The notes under the pieces were generated by a model, which worked only from the letters and a program-made list of their open reading frames with translations, was not told the origin of the DNA and searched no databases. The translations under genes were made by a program, and so were the position numbers. A stretch of DNA of 64,000 nucleotides, taken from assembly GCF_001888165.1 (NCBI RefSeq), contig NZ_CP015455.1:1234001-1298000 (forward strand). Direction: 5' to 3'. The DNA is from Syntrophotalea acetylenica. Its GTDB lineage: Bacteria; Desulfobacterota; Desulfuromonadia; Desulfuromonadales; Syntrophotaleaceae. Shown here piece after piece: positions 1 to 11,012 of the stretch. The first letter of the stretch is position 1, and every line of letters starts with the position of its first letter.

Positions 1-621
1 GATTCAAACCCGGACTGGTGGCAGGAATGTCGAGCGTCAATGCAAGGTGAACCAATAAACCTCCATCTTGTGGACGGGATGGTCGGGCATATCGGCAGGA
101 GGCGAGCCAGAGGTTTTGGTCTGGGAGCGGCTCCCTATGTTAGCTGCGTAGATCCCGACGACCTGGTCATTCCAGGGGCTTTTGAGGCCTGCCTGAAGGT
201 TTTGGAGGATCACCCTGAGGCGTGTGGTGCATACACGGACCAGTTGCTCATTGATGCCAAGGGAAAAGTGATCAAGCCCGGAATCTGGAGCGGCATGCCC
301 TGGAACCCCCTCCTGCAGTTGGAACCCAAATACCTCCATCCTGTTTATGTCATGCGACGTCGTTTTATGCAGAAATACCTTCTGGAGTTGGGGCGTTGGC
401 CCAACATGGCTGAATTCGTTCTAAAAGGACTTATCACCGCTCACGGTCCATGGATTCATGTCAATCGCTTCGGCTACAAATGGCGGATGAGCGGGAATGC
501 GGCCCATAAACGCCAATCTCTCATGCATGTCTACGCGGCCCGCTGGCGGGTCATTCCCACTCTGCAGCAAGCTGCCAGAGCCTGCAGTGCCACCATAAAG
601 GTTGATGCGACACTGGTTTGA
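1..621 (+). CDS. Glycosyltransferase family 2, 3' part (N-terminus outside window)
   Basis: The reading frame is open from base 1, so the ATG at 40 is probably internal and the gene starts upstream. The visible 206 codons hold a GT-A/family 2 nucleotide-sugar core: the acidic metal-binding motif VDPDD (near codon 53), then a helix and a strand ending in AYTDQ, as in GT2 enzymes that transfer sugars from nucleotide donors. The acceptor cannot be told. It lies 93 bases before the type I secretion operon on the same strand, so it may glycosylate the exported protein or a surface glycan (inference). Without the N-terminal nucleotide-binding half the subfamily cannot be assigned. Confidence 0.7.
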   Translation, partial: DSNPDWWQECRASMQGEPINLHLVDGMVGHIGRRRARGFGLGAAPYVSCVDPDDLVIPGAFEACLKVLEDHPEACGAYTDQLLIDAKGKVIKPGIWSGMPWNPLLQLEPKYLHPVYVMRRRFMQKYLLELGRWPNMAEFVLKGLITAHGPWIHVNRFGYKWRMSGNAAHKRQSLMHVYAARWRVIPTLQQAARACSATIKVDATLV

Positions 622-714
622 ACAGACTTTTTTTGCGAAGAGACCATGTTGAGCAGGGCCGTTGGCCCATTTGGGCCGCCGTTGCCTTGCTATATTTTTA
701 GGAGGAATATTTTT

Positions 715-2040
715 TTGCGTAGTCGTGCGTTGAGTTGTCCGGTCATTTTGATCCTGGCAATTTTCTGGCTTTTGGGACGTCCTTTCTCCGCCTGGAGCAG
801 GACTCTTACACTTAATTCGGTTCTGGACCGCTCCCACGAGCATGCCTGGCAAATCCGGATCGCCGAGAAGGATGTCGACATCAGCAGATACGGGCTTATG
901 GAGGCTCGCTCGGCTTACTATCCCACCCTGTCCCTGCGTTTCGACAACGAATATGTCGACTTTCTCGGCGATGGCGACAGCGTCGTTTCCGTCGGCGACC
1001 AGGTCAGCGCCAACGACGCTTCCACCTTTCAGCATTCGTTCACCCTTGGTCTTTCTTACGTGTTGTACGATTTCGGTGCCCGAAAGCTTCGCTTGGAAAA
1101 AGCCCGGCGTGAGATCGACATAGCGGATTTCGGTCGGGACGCCGCCCTGCTGGAAACGCGCCTGAATGTCCTCGATGCTTACGGGCAATGCCTGCAGCTA
1201 TTTCTGCAAAGACGGATGACCGGCGAGATGGTCCGGTTACGCAAGCAGACCTTCAAGGCCCTTCAAGCTCTCCGGGAGGCGGGGATCGTCGGGCAGGTGC
1301 GGTTGAACAACGCAGCGGTGGATCTGGCGGAAGATATCAGCCTGTGGGACGAGTTGACCGATCTCATGGTGAAAGCGCTGGAAAACCTCAGCTACTTTAC
1401 CGGCGAACAATATTCCCTGGAACACACCGCCTTTGCCGGTTTGCCGGCGGTCCCTGCAACGGAGAGCCTGCCCGATTTTGCCTCTTTCCCTCATATCAAA
1501 AGCCTTGACGCGCAGATCGCCGGGGCACGGGCAGAACGCGCCATAGTGCTGCGGGGAATGCTTCCGACCATCGGTTTTACGGCCGGGTATCGCATGTACG
1601 GGGCCGATGAAGACGACTTCGACAACTCCCTGAACAGTTTGCGTGCCCGTGATGCGACCTTGTCGCTGGTAGCGCGTTGGGAGTTTTTCAGCGGCTTCCG
1701 GGATGTGGCGCGCCTCAACCGGTTGCGCCTGCAGGTTGAACAGTTGCGGTTGGAAAAAGGCCGCCGAATGGATCAACTGCAACAGCAGGTTCGTACTGCT
1801 GAACGCATCTGGCAATTGGCCGAAGAGGCGCATGACAGGGTTGATGAACGGCAGAGGATTTTGAAACAAAGCGATGATGCACTCGAACGTCTCTCGGAAC
1901 AGCGGGTTATCGACCGGGTTACTGTTTTGGAGCAGCGCATAGAACTGATGGAGCAGGAGCGGGATATGAAAATCACCCAATTGCAGCGCCAACTGGCCGG
2001 TTGGCAACTGAGCCTCTGGGCGGACGGAGCGACGCCATGA
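715..2040 (+). CDS. TolC-family outer membrane channel of a type I secretion system
   Basis: Outer membrane efflux protein of about 441 residues. I choose the TTG at 715: AGGAGG at 700-705 sits nine bases upstream, and translation from there begins with a clean signal peptide (MRSRALSCPVILILAIFWLL, cleavage near FSA). The ATG at 646 would put 23 unrelated residues in front. The mature part has the two-fold TolC pattern of long amphipathic helices and short strands (for example the stretch with SLRFDNEYVDF and the later GFTAGYRMYG). It overlaps the next gene by four bases (ATGA), so TolC, ABC exporter and HlyD are translationally coupled. The exported substrate is not visible in the window. 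Confidence 0.85.
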   Translation: MRSRALSCPVILILAIFWLLGRPFSAWSRTLTLNSVLDRSHEHAWQIRIAEKDVDISRYGLMEARSAYYPTLSLRFDNEYVDFLGDGDSVVSVGDQVSANDASTFQHSFTLGLSYVLYDFGARKLRLEKARREIDIADFGRDAALLETRLNVLDAYGQCLQLFLQRRMTGEMVRLRKQTFKALQALREAGIVGQVRLNNAAVDLAEDISLWDELTDLMVKALENLSYFTGEQYSLEHTAFAGLPAVPATESLPDFASFPHIKSLDAQIAGARAERAIVLRGMLPTIGFTAGYRMYGADEDDFDNSLNSLRARDATLSLVARWEFFSGFRDVARLNRLRLQVEQLRLEKGRRMDQLQQQVRTAERIWQLAEEAHDRVDERQRILKQSDDALERLSEQRVIDRVTVLEQRIELMEQERDMKITQLQRQLAGWQLSLWADGATP

Positions 2041-4129
2041 GCGCGGGTCTGATTGCCCTGGATGTAGTGGCCCGCATCAACAAGGTAGATGTGGACATCC
2101 GCGCGGCCTCCCGCGAATTCGGTCTTGAACGGGAGGCGTCCCCGAGGAGCTGCTGCGCATCGCCCGCCATTTCGGCTTCAAGGCCAAGCTGAAAGCCATC
2201 TCGCTGGAAAAGCTGGCCCAGGGCTATCCCTTGCCGGCCATCGCGGTGCACCAGGACGGCACCTATACCGTGGTGCTCAAAATCGATGCGCAAGCGGGCA
2301 AGGTGCTGGCTTTCGACCTGGTGGAGAAGAGGACCGTCGAGCACCTGGTCGCCGAATTCGAAGCAGAGATCGATCGGTTTCTCGTTTTGCGTCACAAGAT
2401 GATCAGCTCACAGGTAGCTTTCGGCTTTCGCTGGTTTCTTCAGGAAATACGCAAGTTCCGCCGGATCATCGGCGAGGTGCTGCTCGGCTCTTTCGTCGTG
2501 CAGCTGTTTGGCCTGGTCACCCCTTTGTTTACCCAGGTCATCCTCGACAAGGTCATCGTCCACCGCACCCTGACCACACTGGATGTGCTGGCCGTCGCCT
2601 TTGTCGCGGTGGCCGGCTTCGAACTGCTGCTCAACATCGCCCGCAATTATATCTTCATTCATACCGCAAGCAAGCTGGATGCAAAGCTCGGAGCCAAGTT
2701 GTTCCGGCATCTGATCGGCCTGCCGTTCATGTTCTTCGAGGCCCGCAAAGTCGGCAACATCGCCGCCCGGGTGCGGGAGCTCGACACCATCCGCGAGTTC
2801 ATCACCAGCAAGGCGGTCACCGTGATCATCGACCTGTTTTTCTCGCTGGTATTCGTGGCGGTCATGCTGCTCTACAGCGTCAAGCTGGCCCTGATCGTGC
2901 TCGGTTTCGTCACGGTCATCGCTGTTCTTTACCTGGTCATCACCCCCGAACTGCGCCGGAGGCTGGAGGAGAAGTTCCAGATGGCGGCCTCGTCCAATTC
3001 CTACCTGGTGGAATCGGTGACCGGCATTCAGACCGTCAAGTCGCTGTCCATCGAAGGTTCGATGCAGAGGCGCTGGGAGGATCATCTGGGACGATACGTT
3101 CGTTCCGGTTTCCGGTTGGCCAACATGGGTAAAATCTCAGGGGCGATATCCTCGACGGTGCAACGGCTGATGACCATCACCATTCTGTATATCGGGGTGC
3201 GCTCCGTGTTGCAGGGAGAGCTGACCATCGGGCAGCTCATCGCTTTTCAGATGTTTGCCGGGCAGTTTTCCGGCCCGGTTTTGCGTCTGGTCAATCTTTG
3301 GAACGAATTCCAGCAGGCTCTGCTGTCGGTGGACCGTCTGGGCGACATTCTGAACCATCCCCTGGAGGTTGTCTCCGCCAAGGCGATCACCCTGCCGCAA
3401 TTACGAGGCAAGCTGTGTTTTGAAAATGTGTGTTTTCAATACTCCGCTAACGGTTCCAAGGTTCTGAACGGCATCGATTTCACCGTCGAGCCGGGGACCA
3501 GCGTCGGCATCGTCGGGCGCAGCGGCAGTGGCAAGAGCACCCTGGCCAAGCTGCTGCAGCGGCTCTATTTGCCGAGCGAGGGCGCCATCTACGTCGACGA
3601 AATCGATATCCGGCACATGAATCCTTATTGGCTGCGTTTCAATATCGGGGTGGTGCTTCAGGAGAACTATTTGTTCAGCGGCACCATCCGGGAGAACATC
3701 GCCCTGCCCAGGCCCGATGCTCCGATGGAGCTGATTCTTGAAGTTGCGCAAATGGCCGGGGCCCACGAGTTCATCGCCCAGCTTCCGGAAGGCTACGACA
3801 CCGAAGTCAGCGAGCGGGGCAGTTCACTGTCCGGCGGCCAGCGGCAGCGGGTTGCCATTGCCCGGGCGCTCATTACCAATCCGCGTTTGTTGATCTTCGA
3901 TGAAGCCACCTCGGCTCTCGATTACGAATCCGAAAAACTCATCCGGAGCAATATGGAGACGATTAAAAAAGGCCGTACCACATTCATTATCGCCCACCGT
4001 CTGGCGACCGTCCGGAATTGCGACCGCATTCTGGTCATGGACAAGGGGCGGATCGTGGAAACCGGCAAACACGAAGAGCTGATTTCGAATCAAGGTATAT
4101 ATCATCACTTTTATGCACAGCAGGCTTAA
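2037..4129 (+). CDS. Type I secretion ABC exporter (HlyB/LapB type), apparent 1-base frameshift at 2140-2148
   Basis: Inner-membrane exporter with N-terminal C39-like domain, six-helix membrane domain and ATPase domain. The ATPase is complete: Walker A GRSGSGKST, signature LSGGQRQR, Walker B LLIFDEATSALD and H-loop AHRLATV. The C39-like domain has no catalytic Cys at its start (GLIALDVVARINKV), as in HlyB-type transporters that bind but do not cleave the substrate. Frame from the ATG at 2037 runs into TGA after GLEREASP; the other frame continues EELLRIARHFGFKAKLKAI. One base seems missing in or next to CCCC (2140-2143). Without correction the first usable start is TTG 2231, which removes about half of the C39-like domain but leaves membrane and ATPase domains. 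Confidence 0.85.
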
Positions 4130-4132
4130 GCC

Positions 4133-5443
4133 ATGTCAGGTAAACAACACGACCAACACGAATTCAAGCCGCTGCTGGTGGAAATCGAGGAGGAACCCCT
4201 TAACCCCCTTGGACGCATGATTTTCTGGGTGATCATCGTCGCACTTATTTTCTTCGGCCTGTGGCTGGTCCTTGGGAAGACCGATGTCGTTGTTACTGCC
4301 CGTGGCAAGGTCATCCCGGCCGGGGAGACCAAAGTGGTACAACCTCTTACCACGGGGGTGGTGCGAAAAATTCTGGTTCAGCCCGGTGACTATGTTGAAA
4401 AAGGGCAGGTTTTAATGGAGATCGATCCTTCAGACATCGATCCCGAACTGGTGTCGATGCAAAAGGACCTGGCCCGGATCCGTTTGGAGTTGATCCGTTT
4501 GGATGCCTTGTTGAATGACACCCGTTTTGGTCCCCCTGATCAACGATTCGATGTCGGCCTATGGCAAATCCAACTAAATATTTATCACAGCACCCGGGAG
4601 AGGCTTGTAAACCGGATCAATGTTAAACGGCAGGAAAGGGAACAGCTCGGCAAGCGTCTCGAAGGGCGGAAAAACGCTCGTCGGCAGGCAGTTTACCAAC
4701 ATGACGTAGCTCAAAGACGCTTTGCAAGGATGAACGAGGTCAAGGATCTGCTCAGCAAGGACGAACTGGAAAAGGCCGAAAACGATATAAGAGCAGCCGC
4801 AACGCAGATGCAAATCGAGACCTGCAGTATCGAGGAATTGCAGACAGAGATGCATCGTGTCGAGCAGGAAATCGCTCTGGTTCGCAAGGAAGAGCGACAA
4901 CGGTTGTTGGATGAGGTGGCGGAAAAGCGTCAGCGCCTGGCATATCTGCAGGGAAAGATTGAGCGATCGGAGTTTTTAAGCAGTCGCCAACGGATTGAAT
5001 CTCCGGTTACAGGGCATGTAGCTCAACTGTTGTGCCACACCACTGGTGGCGTTGTAACGCCGGCGGAAAAACTGGCTACGATTGTGCCGCTGGATTCTCC
5101 TTTATTGATCCGGGCACTGGTTCAGAATAAAGATGTAGGCTTTCTGCGGCCGTCCATGTCCGTCTCTCTCAAAATCGATACCTTCGATTTTCAGAAATAC
5201 GGGGTTCTTGACGGAGAATTACTGCAAATTTCCAGAGACAGTATCGAGAACCGGAACCTGGGGTTGATTTATGAGATTTACGTGAAGCCCCGACAGAAAA
5301 CTTTATTGGTCGAGGGAAAACCAACGCCCATTTCCGCCGGTATGAGCGTCACTGCGGAAGTCAAGGTGGGGAAGCGACGCATGATCGAGTTTTTCATCTA
5401 TCCACTGATCAAATACCTGGATGAGGGGATAAGCGTCAAATAG
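4133..5443 (+). CDS. HlyD-family periplasmic adaptor (membrane fusion protein)
   Basis: Adaptor of 436 residues linking the ABC exporter to TolC. A short cytoplasmic N-terminus is followed by one membrane helix (residues about 24-44, FWVIIVALIFFGLWLVLG). Next come the first half of the lipoyl/barrel-sandwich fold (GKVIPAGETKVVQ, MEIDPSD), a long charged coiled coil (residues about 130-290) and the second lipoyl half with ESPVTGHVAQL. The C-terminal beta domain ends SAGMSVTAEVKVGKRR, the HlyD family ending. It starts three bases after the exporter stop. The three genes form a complete type I machine; the operon ends at the hairpin at 5529. Confidence 0.9.
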   Translation: MSGKQHDQHEFKPLLVEIEEEPLNPLGRMIFWVIIVALIFFGLWLVLGKTDVVVTARGKVIPAGETKVVQPLTTGVVRKILVQPGDYVEKGQVLMEIDPSDIDPELVSMQKDLARIRLELIRLDALLNDTRFGPPDQRFDVGLWQIQLNIYHSTRERLVNRINVKRQEREQLGKRLEGRKNARRQAVYQHDVAQRRFARMNEVKDLLSKDELEKAENDIRAAATQMQIETCSIEELQTEMHRVEQEIALVRKEERQRLLDEVAEKRQRLAYLQGKIERSEFLSSRQRIESPVTGHVAQLLCHTTGGVVTPAEKLATIVPLDSPLLIRALVQNKDVGFLRPSMSVSLKIDTFDFQKYGVLDGELLQISRDSIENRNLGLIYEIYVKPRQKTLLVEGKPTPISAGMSVTAEVKVGKRRMIEFFIYPLIKYLDEGISVK

Positions 5444-5528
5444 CGAGGGTTTTCTCAATCGGTATCCTTGAAATCGGTCAAGACAGAAACCGGTGTTCAG
5501 TGACTGGCAACCTAAGGATGACCTTACG

Positions 5529-5562
5529 CAACGGGGCAGCGGTGAGCACCGCTGCCCCGTTG
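5529..5562. terminator. Bidirectional terminator between HlyD and ettA
   Basis: Perfect 16-bp inverted repeat (arm CAACGGGGCAGCGGTG) with a two-base spacer, between two convergent genes. The GC-rich stem with A/T-rich flanks can serve both strands. Confidence 0.8.
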
Positions 5563-5565
5563 TGT

Positions 5566-7251
<1,686 letters not shown>

Positions 7252-7427
7252 AAAAGGGACTCCTGATGTAATGATATTAGGGATGCGGAATCAGTCGCGG
7301 TGGAATAGTGGCTGCCTGAAAGCGGCGCCCATCAAGCCTGGACACCGCACTGGCAAGGTATTCGGAAGACAATGTTCTGAAGTTTTCGTTGCAGGGACTG
7401 CAAAATCCGGATAACGGCCGGCATGAC

Positions 7428-7547
7428 TCAGTCGGCGCTTTTCTGGATGGCTTCGCCGGCTTTTTCGATGTCCTTGCCGACGCCGGAGAGGGTGTTGCAG
7501 GCGCTCAGCGCCAGAACCAGCACAAGCAGAACAGCTAATTTTTTCAT
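7428..7547 (-). CDS. Entericidin-like small lipoprotein (39 aa)
   Basis: Very short gene read directly from the complement: MKKLAVLLVLVLALSAC, then NTLSGVGKDIEKAGEAIQ and KSAD. It has a lysine-rich start, hydrophobic core, lipobox LSAC and the GxGKDIxKAGEAIQ signature of the EcnA/EcnB (entericidin) family of small membrane lipoproteins associated with stress or stationary phase. GGAGA precedes the ATG by six bases. No second entericidin lies beside it, so there is no antidote/toxin pair here. Its role in this organism is unknown. Confidence 0.8.
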   Translation of the reverse strand: MKKLAVLLVLVLALSACNTLSGVGKDIEKAGEAIQKSAD

Positions 7548-7690
7548 GACGATTCTCCATTGCAGGGATAAGTGAATTGAACTGTTTGGTCCGGATCATG
7601 GCCACAATCATAACAGAGGATAGGTCGAGATCCCGGAAAATTTCAATATAAAAATCGTCCTGCGTGCCCGCTGGCCGAAGCCCCGGCGTG

Positions 7691-9754
7691 TCAGGACACG
7701 TCGGCCCACAGTGAGCGGCTCAGCTGCCGGCTCCATTCAATCTCGGCCTCGAGCTGTTCGGGGCTTTCGAAACCGAGCCTGCGTGACAGGTAAAGATAAT
7801 CGGGCGAACCGATCTCCGGCACGGTGAGATCCCTGGCGTTGCCGCGCACCGCCCGCAGAGCATCGATGGTGCGCCGGAAACAGCTGTAGGCGCGCCGTAT
7901 GTCCCTGGCGTGGTCGGATGCGAGGATGCCCCTGGCTTCCAGACGTTTCAGGCCCTGCATGGCATTGGGTACCCGTACTTCCGGGTGCTCCGCTCCGCAC
8001 TCGATCAGCCGGGCCTGCAGATAGTATTCGATATCCACCAGTCCGCCGGCGCTGAGCTTGAGATTGACTTTGCCGCTGCCCACCAGTTCCGCGATCTGCC
8101 TTTCGCGCAGGTGCCGTATGTTGGCGTAGTCGATGGAGCGTCCCGAGTAGACAAAGGCGTTCCGGGCCTGCATCACTTCGTCCGGCAAGGGATATTCTCC
8201 GGTGATCGGGCGCAGCTTGACCATGGCCAGCCGCTCGAACTGTTCGGCGGGGCCGTCCGGAGTGTAGTAGTCGCGGAAAGCGGCCAGGGAGCAGGCCAGG
8301 GTGCCCTTGCTGCCGAAAGGCCGCAGTCTCAGATCGATTTCGAAAATACCTTCCTTGCGGGATTTCAGGGCCTTGAGAAAGGCGCGCACGAACTCTTCAA
8401 AGTAACGGCTGTTGTCAACCCGACGTTCCCCGTTGGTAAAACCCTGCCCCCGGTAGACGAACAGCAACTCCAGATCGGAGGCGAAACCCATTTCGCTGCC
8501 GCCGTATTTGCCCGCGGCGAAAATGCCCCAGTCGCAGGGCTTCCCGTCCACCATGGGGCGTCCGAAGCGGCTTCGGATATCGGCATGGCAAAGGGCCGCG
8601 GTCTGGGTGACCACCACATCGGTCAGCGCCGTCAGTTCGCGGGCGAAGGTCACGTCGCCGATAATGTGAGTGATATGCCGCAGGTCGATGCGGAACATCT
8701 CCCGGTCCTTGAAATCATTCAGAATCCGGACCCTTTCCTGGTGGCTGTGACCGGGCTGCAGTTGCTCTCGCAGCATGGCTGTCCATTGCTGCCTGTCGAG
8801 GGTTTTTTCCAATTCGGTACGGGTGCGTATCAGCGGAAACAGGTTTTCATGCTGCATGCGCAGAAAATCTTCCCACAAAAACCGGCTCACACCCATGAGG
8901 CTGGCCAGAGTCTGCATGGTTTGCGCGGATTGAATGCTGGTAAAGTCTGCAGCTCTGCCCGGGTCTTCGAGCAGTCGCGAAGCAAGGTCGCGGAACTGGC
9001 GGATGGCCTGCCCGGGGTGGGGGCAGTGGGGCAGAAGATAGGCGAACTGTTTGATCAGGGCGCAGGCAAAGCGCAATTCCTGGAGCTTTTCCACATCGAC
9101 AATTTTGCGGTTATGCAGATCGCGGATCCAGAAGGTATCCCTGACTTCGCCATTTTCGGTTCGGATGGTTGCCTGTTCGATATTGATTTCCAGCAGAGCC
9201 AGGGCATTGGCAAAGGCAAACAGAAAGCCGGGGATGTCCCGGGATATGATGTTGATGATCGTGTCCGCATCCGAAAGGTCGTTGTCTATGGCGATATCCA
9301 CCGGGAGCAACTGCTCGTTGGAAGGCGCCCGCGACGCGATGGCACTGGCGACTTTGTCGATGAGACTGTCGCGAATGGCCTCGATACCGTTTTGGGCCAT
9401 TTCCCGATTGAGATTTTCCAGGTCCTCACGCAATTTTCCCATGACCTGGTTTTCCGGCAGGCTCAGAATAAAGACGTCGAGAATGATGGCTTTGGGACAA
9501 GACGCCGGGTCTGTCGGCTCCGGAGAAAAGCGCAAGGTGGTGATGTCGGCGCTGTGGATATCGGCCCCATGGGCCGTCAACAAACCCGCAATTACCGACA
9601 AAAGGCCCTCCTTGTCGGTGGTTGACAGGGCGATTTTCCGAAGATGGCCGGAAGTGGCGTTGTCTTCAAAGGCAAGATCCTGCGCCTGGCGAACCTGTTT
9701 CAAGAGGTGTTCAAAGGGTTTAAAGGTTGTGTTTTTCAGTAAGTCAGATGCCAT
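7691..9754 (-). CDS. ACT-ACT-GlnE hybrid: single-domain adenylyltransferase-like protein
   Basis: 687 residues. The C-terminal two thirds resemble one catalytic half of GlnE, the enzyme that adenylylates glutamine synthetase: GKYGGSEMGFASDLELLFVY (nucleotidyltransferase metal site, here D-x-E instead of the usual D-x-D), IDLRLRPFGSKG with the third acidic residue, and SAGGLVDIEYYLQ. The N-terminal third looks like two ACT ligand-binding domains (about residues 38-115, LSTTDKEGLLSVIAGLL, and 165-235, IISRDIPGFLFAFANAL), the type found at the end of GlnD. Standard GlnE has about 950 residues, two catalytic halves and no ACT domain. Function is inferred: a nucleotidyltransferase under amino-acid control, perhaps in nitrogen regulation. 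Confidence 0.75.
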   Translation of the reverse strand: MASDLLKNTTFKPFEHLLKQVRQAQDLAFEDNATSGHLRKIALSTTDKEGLLSVIAGLLTAHGADIHSADITTLRFSPEPTDPASCPKAIILDVFILSLPENQVMGKLREDLENLNREMAQNGIEAIRDSLIDKVASAIASRAPSNEQLLPVDIAIDNDLSDADTIINIISRDIPGFLFAFANALALLEINIEQATIRTENGEVRDTFWIRDLHNRKIVDVEKLQELRFACALIKQFAYLLPHCPHPGQAIRQFRDLASRLLEDPGRAADFTSIQSAQTMQTLASLMGVSRFLWEDFLRMQHENLFPLIRTRTELEKTLDRQQWTAMLREQLQPGHSHQERVRILNDFKDREMFRIDLRHITHIIGDVTFARELTALTDVVVTQTAALCHADIRSRFGRPMVDGKPCDWGIFAAGKYGGSEMGFASDLELLFVYRGQGFTNGERRVDNSRYFEEFVRAFLKALKSRKEGIFEIDLRLRPFGSKGTLACSLAAFRDYYTPDGPAEQFERLAMVKLRPITGEYPLPDEVMQARNAFVYSGRSIDYANIRHLRERQIAELVGSGKVNLKLSAGGLVDIEYYLQARLIECGAEHPEVRVPNAMQGLKRLEARGILASDHARDIRRAYSCFRRTIDALRAVRGNARDLTVPEIGSPDYLYLSRRLGFESPEQLEAEIEWSRQLSRSLWADVS

Positions 9755-9898
9755 GTTTTTCTCTCTTGACCGGGATGCCTGGTAAAGCGGTAGCCTGATG
9801 GTGACATTGTCGATACAATTGTCATGCTGACCGGATCATAGCGCTGTATCGTGAAGATAACATTAAATTGCTGAAAAAAACATACCAGGAGGATGGGC

Positions 9899-10672
9899 AT
9901 GCAAGGGTTTTGTGAAGAGGGTGTGGCTCTGGTCACTGGCGGCGCCCGGGGGATCGGCAGGGCCATCGTCGACAAGCTGTTGGCGATGGGCATGCGGGTG
10001 GCCGTTGCGGACCGGGATGTAAAAGCCTGCGAGGCGCTGACCGGACAATACGCCCGTGATGGCAGGCTGGCGGTTTTTTGCATGGACGTAGGTGATGAGG
10101 CAGGCGTTGCGGCCGCCATGGATCAACTCCGCGAAAAATTCGGCAGGCTCGATGCCCTGATCAACAATGCCGGGCACGGGCCGGCTCACGGTACCCCGCT
10201 GGAATCCCTGGCGCTTGAGGCATGGAATCACATTCTCACGAGCAACCTTACCGGGGCCTTTCTCTGCTGTAAGCACGCTGCCGGGCTGTTGCGCCGCAGT
10301 CGCGGCGCCATCGTCAATATCGCTTCGACCCGCGCTCTGCAGTCGGAGCCCCATGGTGAAGCGTATGCCGCCAGCAAAGGCGGTCTGGTTGCCCTGACCC
10401 ATGCCCTGGCCGTGAGCCTTGGCCCGGATGTCCGCGTCAACTGCGTCAGCCCCGGATGGATTGCCGCAGCGGATTCCCAAACGCAAGGCACGCCCGGGGG
10501 GCCGATCCTGCGCCCTGAAGATCATGCGCAACATCCCGTGGGCCGCGTGGGCCGCCCAGCGGATATCGCGGAAATCGTGGCGTTTCTTGTGTCACCCGCA
10601 GCCGGGTTTATTACCGGACAGAATTTTGTTGTCGATGGCGGCATGACGCGCAGGATGGTTTATGCTGAGTAG
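9899..10672 (+). CDS. Short-chain dehydrogenase/reductase (SDR)
   Basis: NAD(P)-dependent oxidoreductase of 257 residues, classical SDR fold: cofactor motif TGGARGIG near the N-terminus, NNAG (residues about 88-91), catalytic Ser in NIASTRA, YxxxK as YAASK, and the C-terminal GQNFVVDGG common to SDRs. The ATG at 9899 is preferred because AGGAGG (9887-9892) lies six bases upstream, while the ATG at 9893 touches it. Substrate cannot be deduced. The small gene 15 bases downstream is probably co-transcribed. Confidence 0.9.
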   Translation: MQGFCEEGVALVTGGARGIGRAIVDKLLAMGMRVAVADRDVKACEALTGQYARDGRLAVFCMDVGDEAGVAAAMDQLREKFGRLDALINNAGHGPAHGTPLESLALEAWNHILTSNLTGAFLCCKHAAGLLRRSRGAIVNIASTRALQSEPHGEAYAASKGGLVALTHALAVSLGPDVRVNCVSPGWIAAADSQTQGTPGGPILRPEDHAQHPVGRVGRPADIAEIVAFLVSPAAGFITGQNFVVDGGMTRRMVYAE

Positions 10673-10687
10673 AAAAAAGGGGGATCC

Positions 10688-10900
10688 ATGAAAAATGCAT
10701 TGGTGTTTTTGACGGGAATTATCGCAGCGGTTTATCTGATGAATCCCGGCGCCGGGATTTTTGAGGTATTACCGGACAATCTGCCCTTTATCGGCAACCT
10801 CGATGAAGCGGTTGCCGCCGGTCTGCTGATCATGTGCCTGAAGTATTTCGGCATCGATCTGACCCGGTTTTTGCCTCGGGACACTCAGAAACGACCGTAG
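10688..10900 (+). CDS. Small DUF1232/YkvA-like membrane protein
   Basis: 70 residues with two hydrophobic segments (residues about 3-20 and 40-55) separated by PDNLPFIGNLDEA, the conserved turn of DUF1232/YkvA-like small membrane proteins. Function unknown. GGGGG precedes the ATG, 15 bases after the SDR stop. Confidence 0.65.
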   Translation: MKNALVFLTGIIAAVYLMNPGAGIFEVLPDNLPFIGNLDEAVAAGLLIMCLKYFGIDLTRFLPRDTQKRP

Positions 10901-11012
10901 CAGAAGGTCCGGATTGCCCGCTATGCAAAAAAGACTGGATCGGCCGTGTGTTTTCGCTATGATGTGGCGTATACGTTGAACTGTCGATGAAATTCGAAAC
11001 CAGGAGACAACT

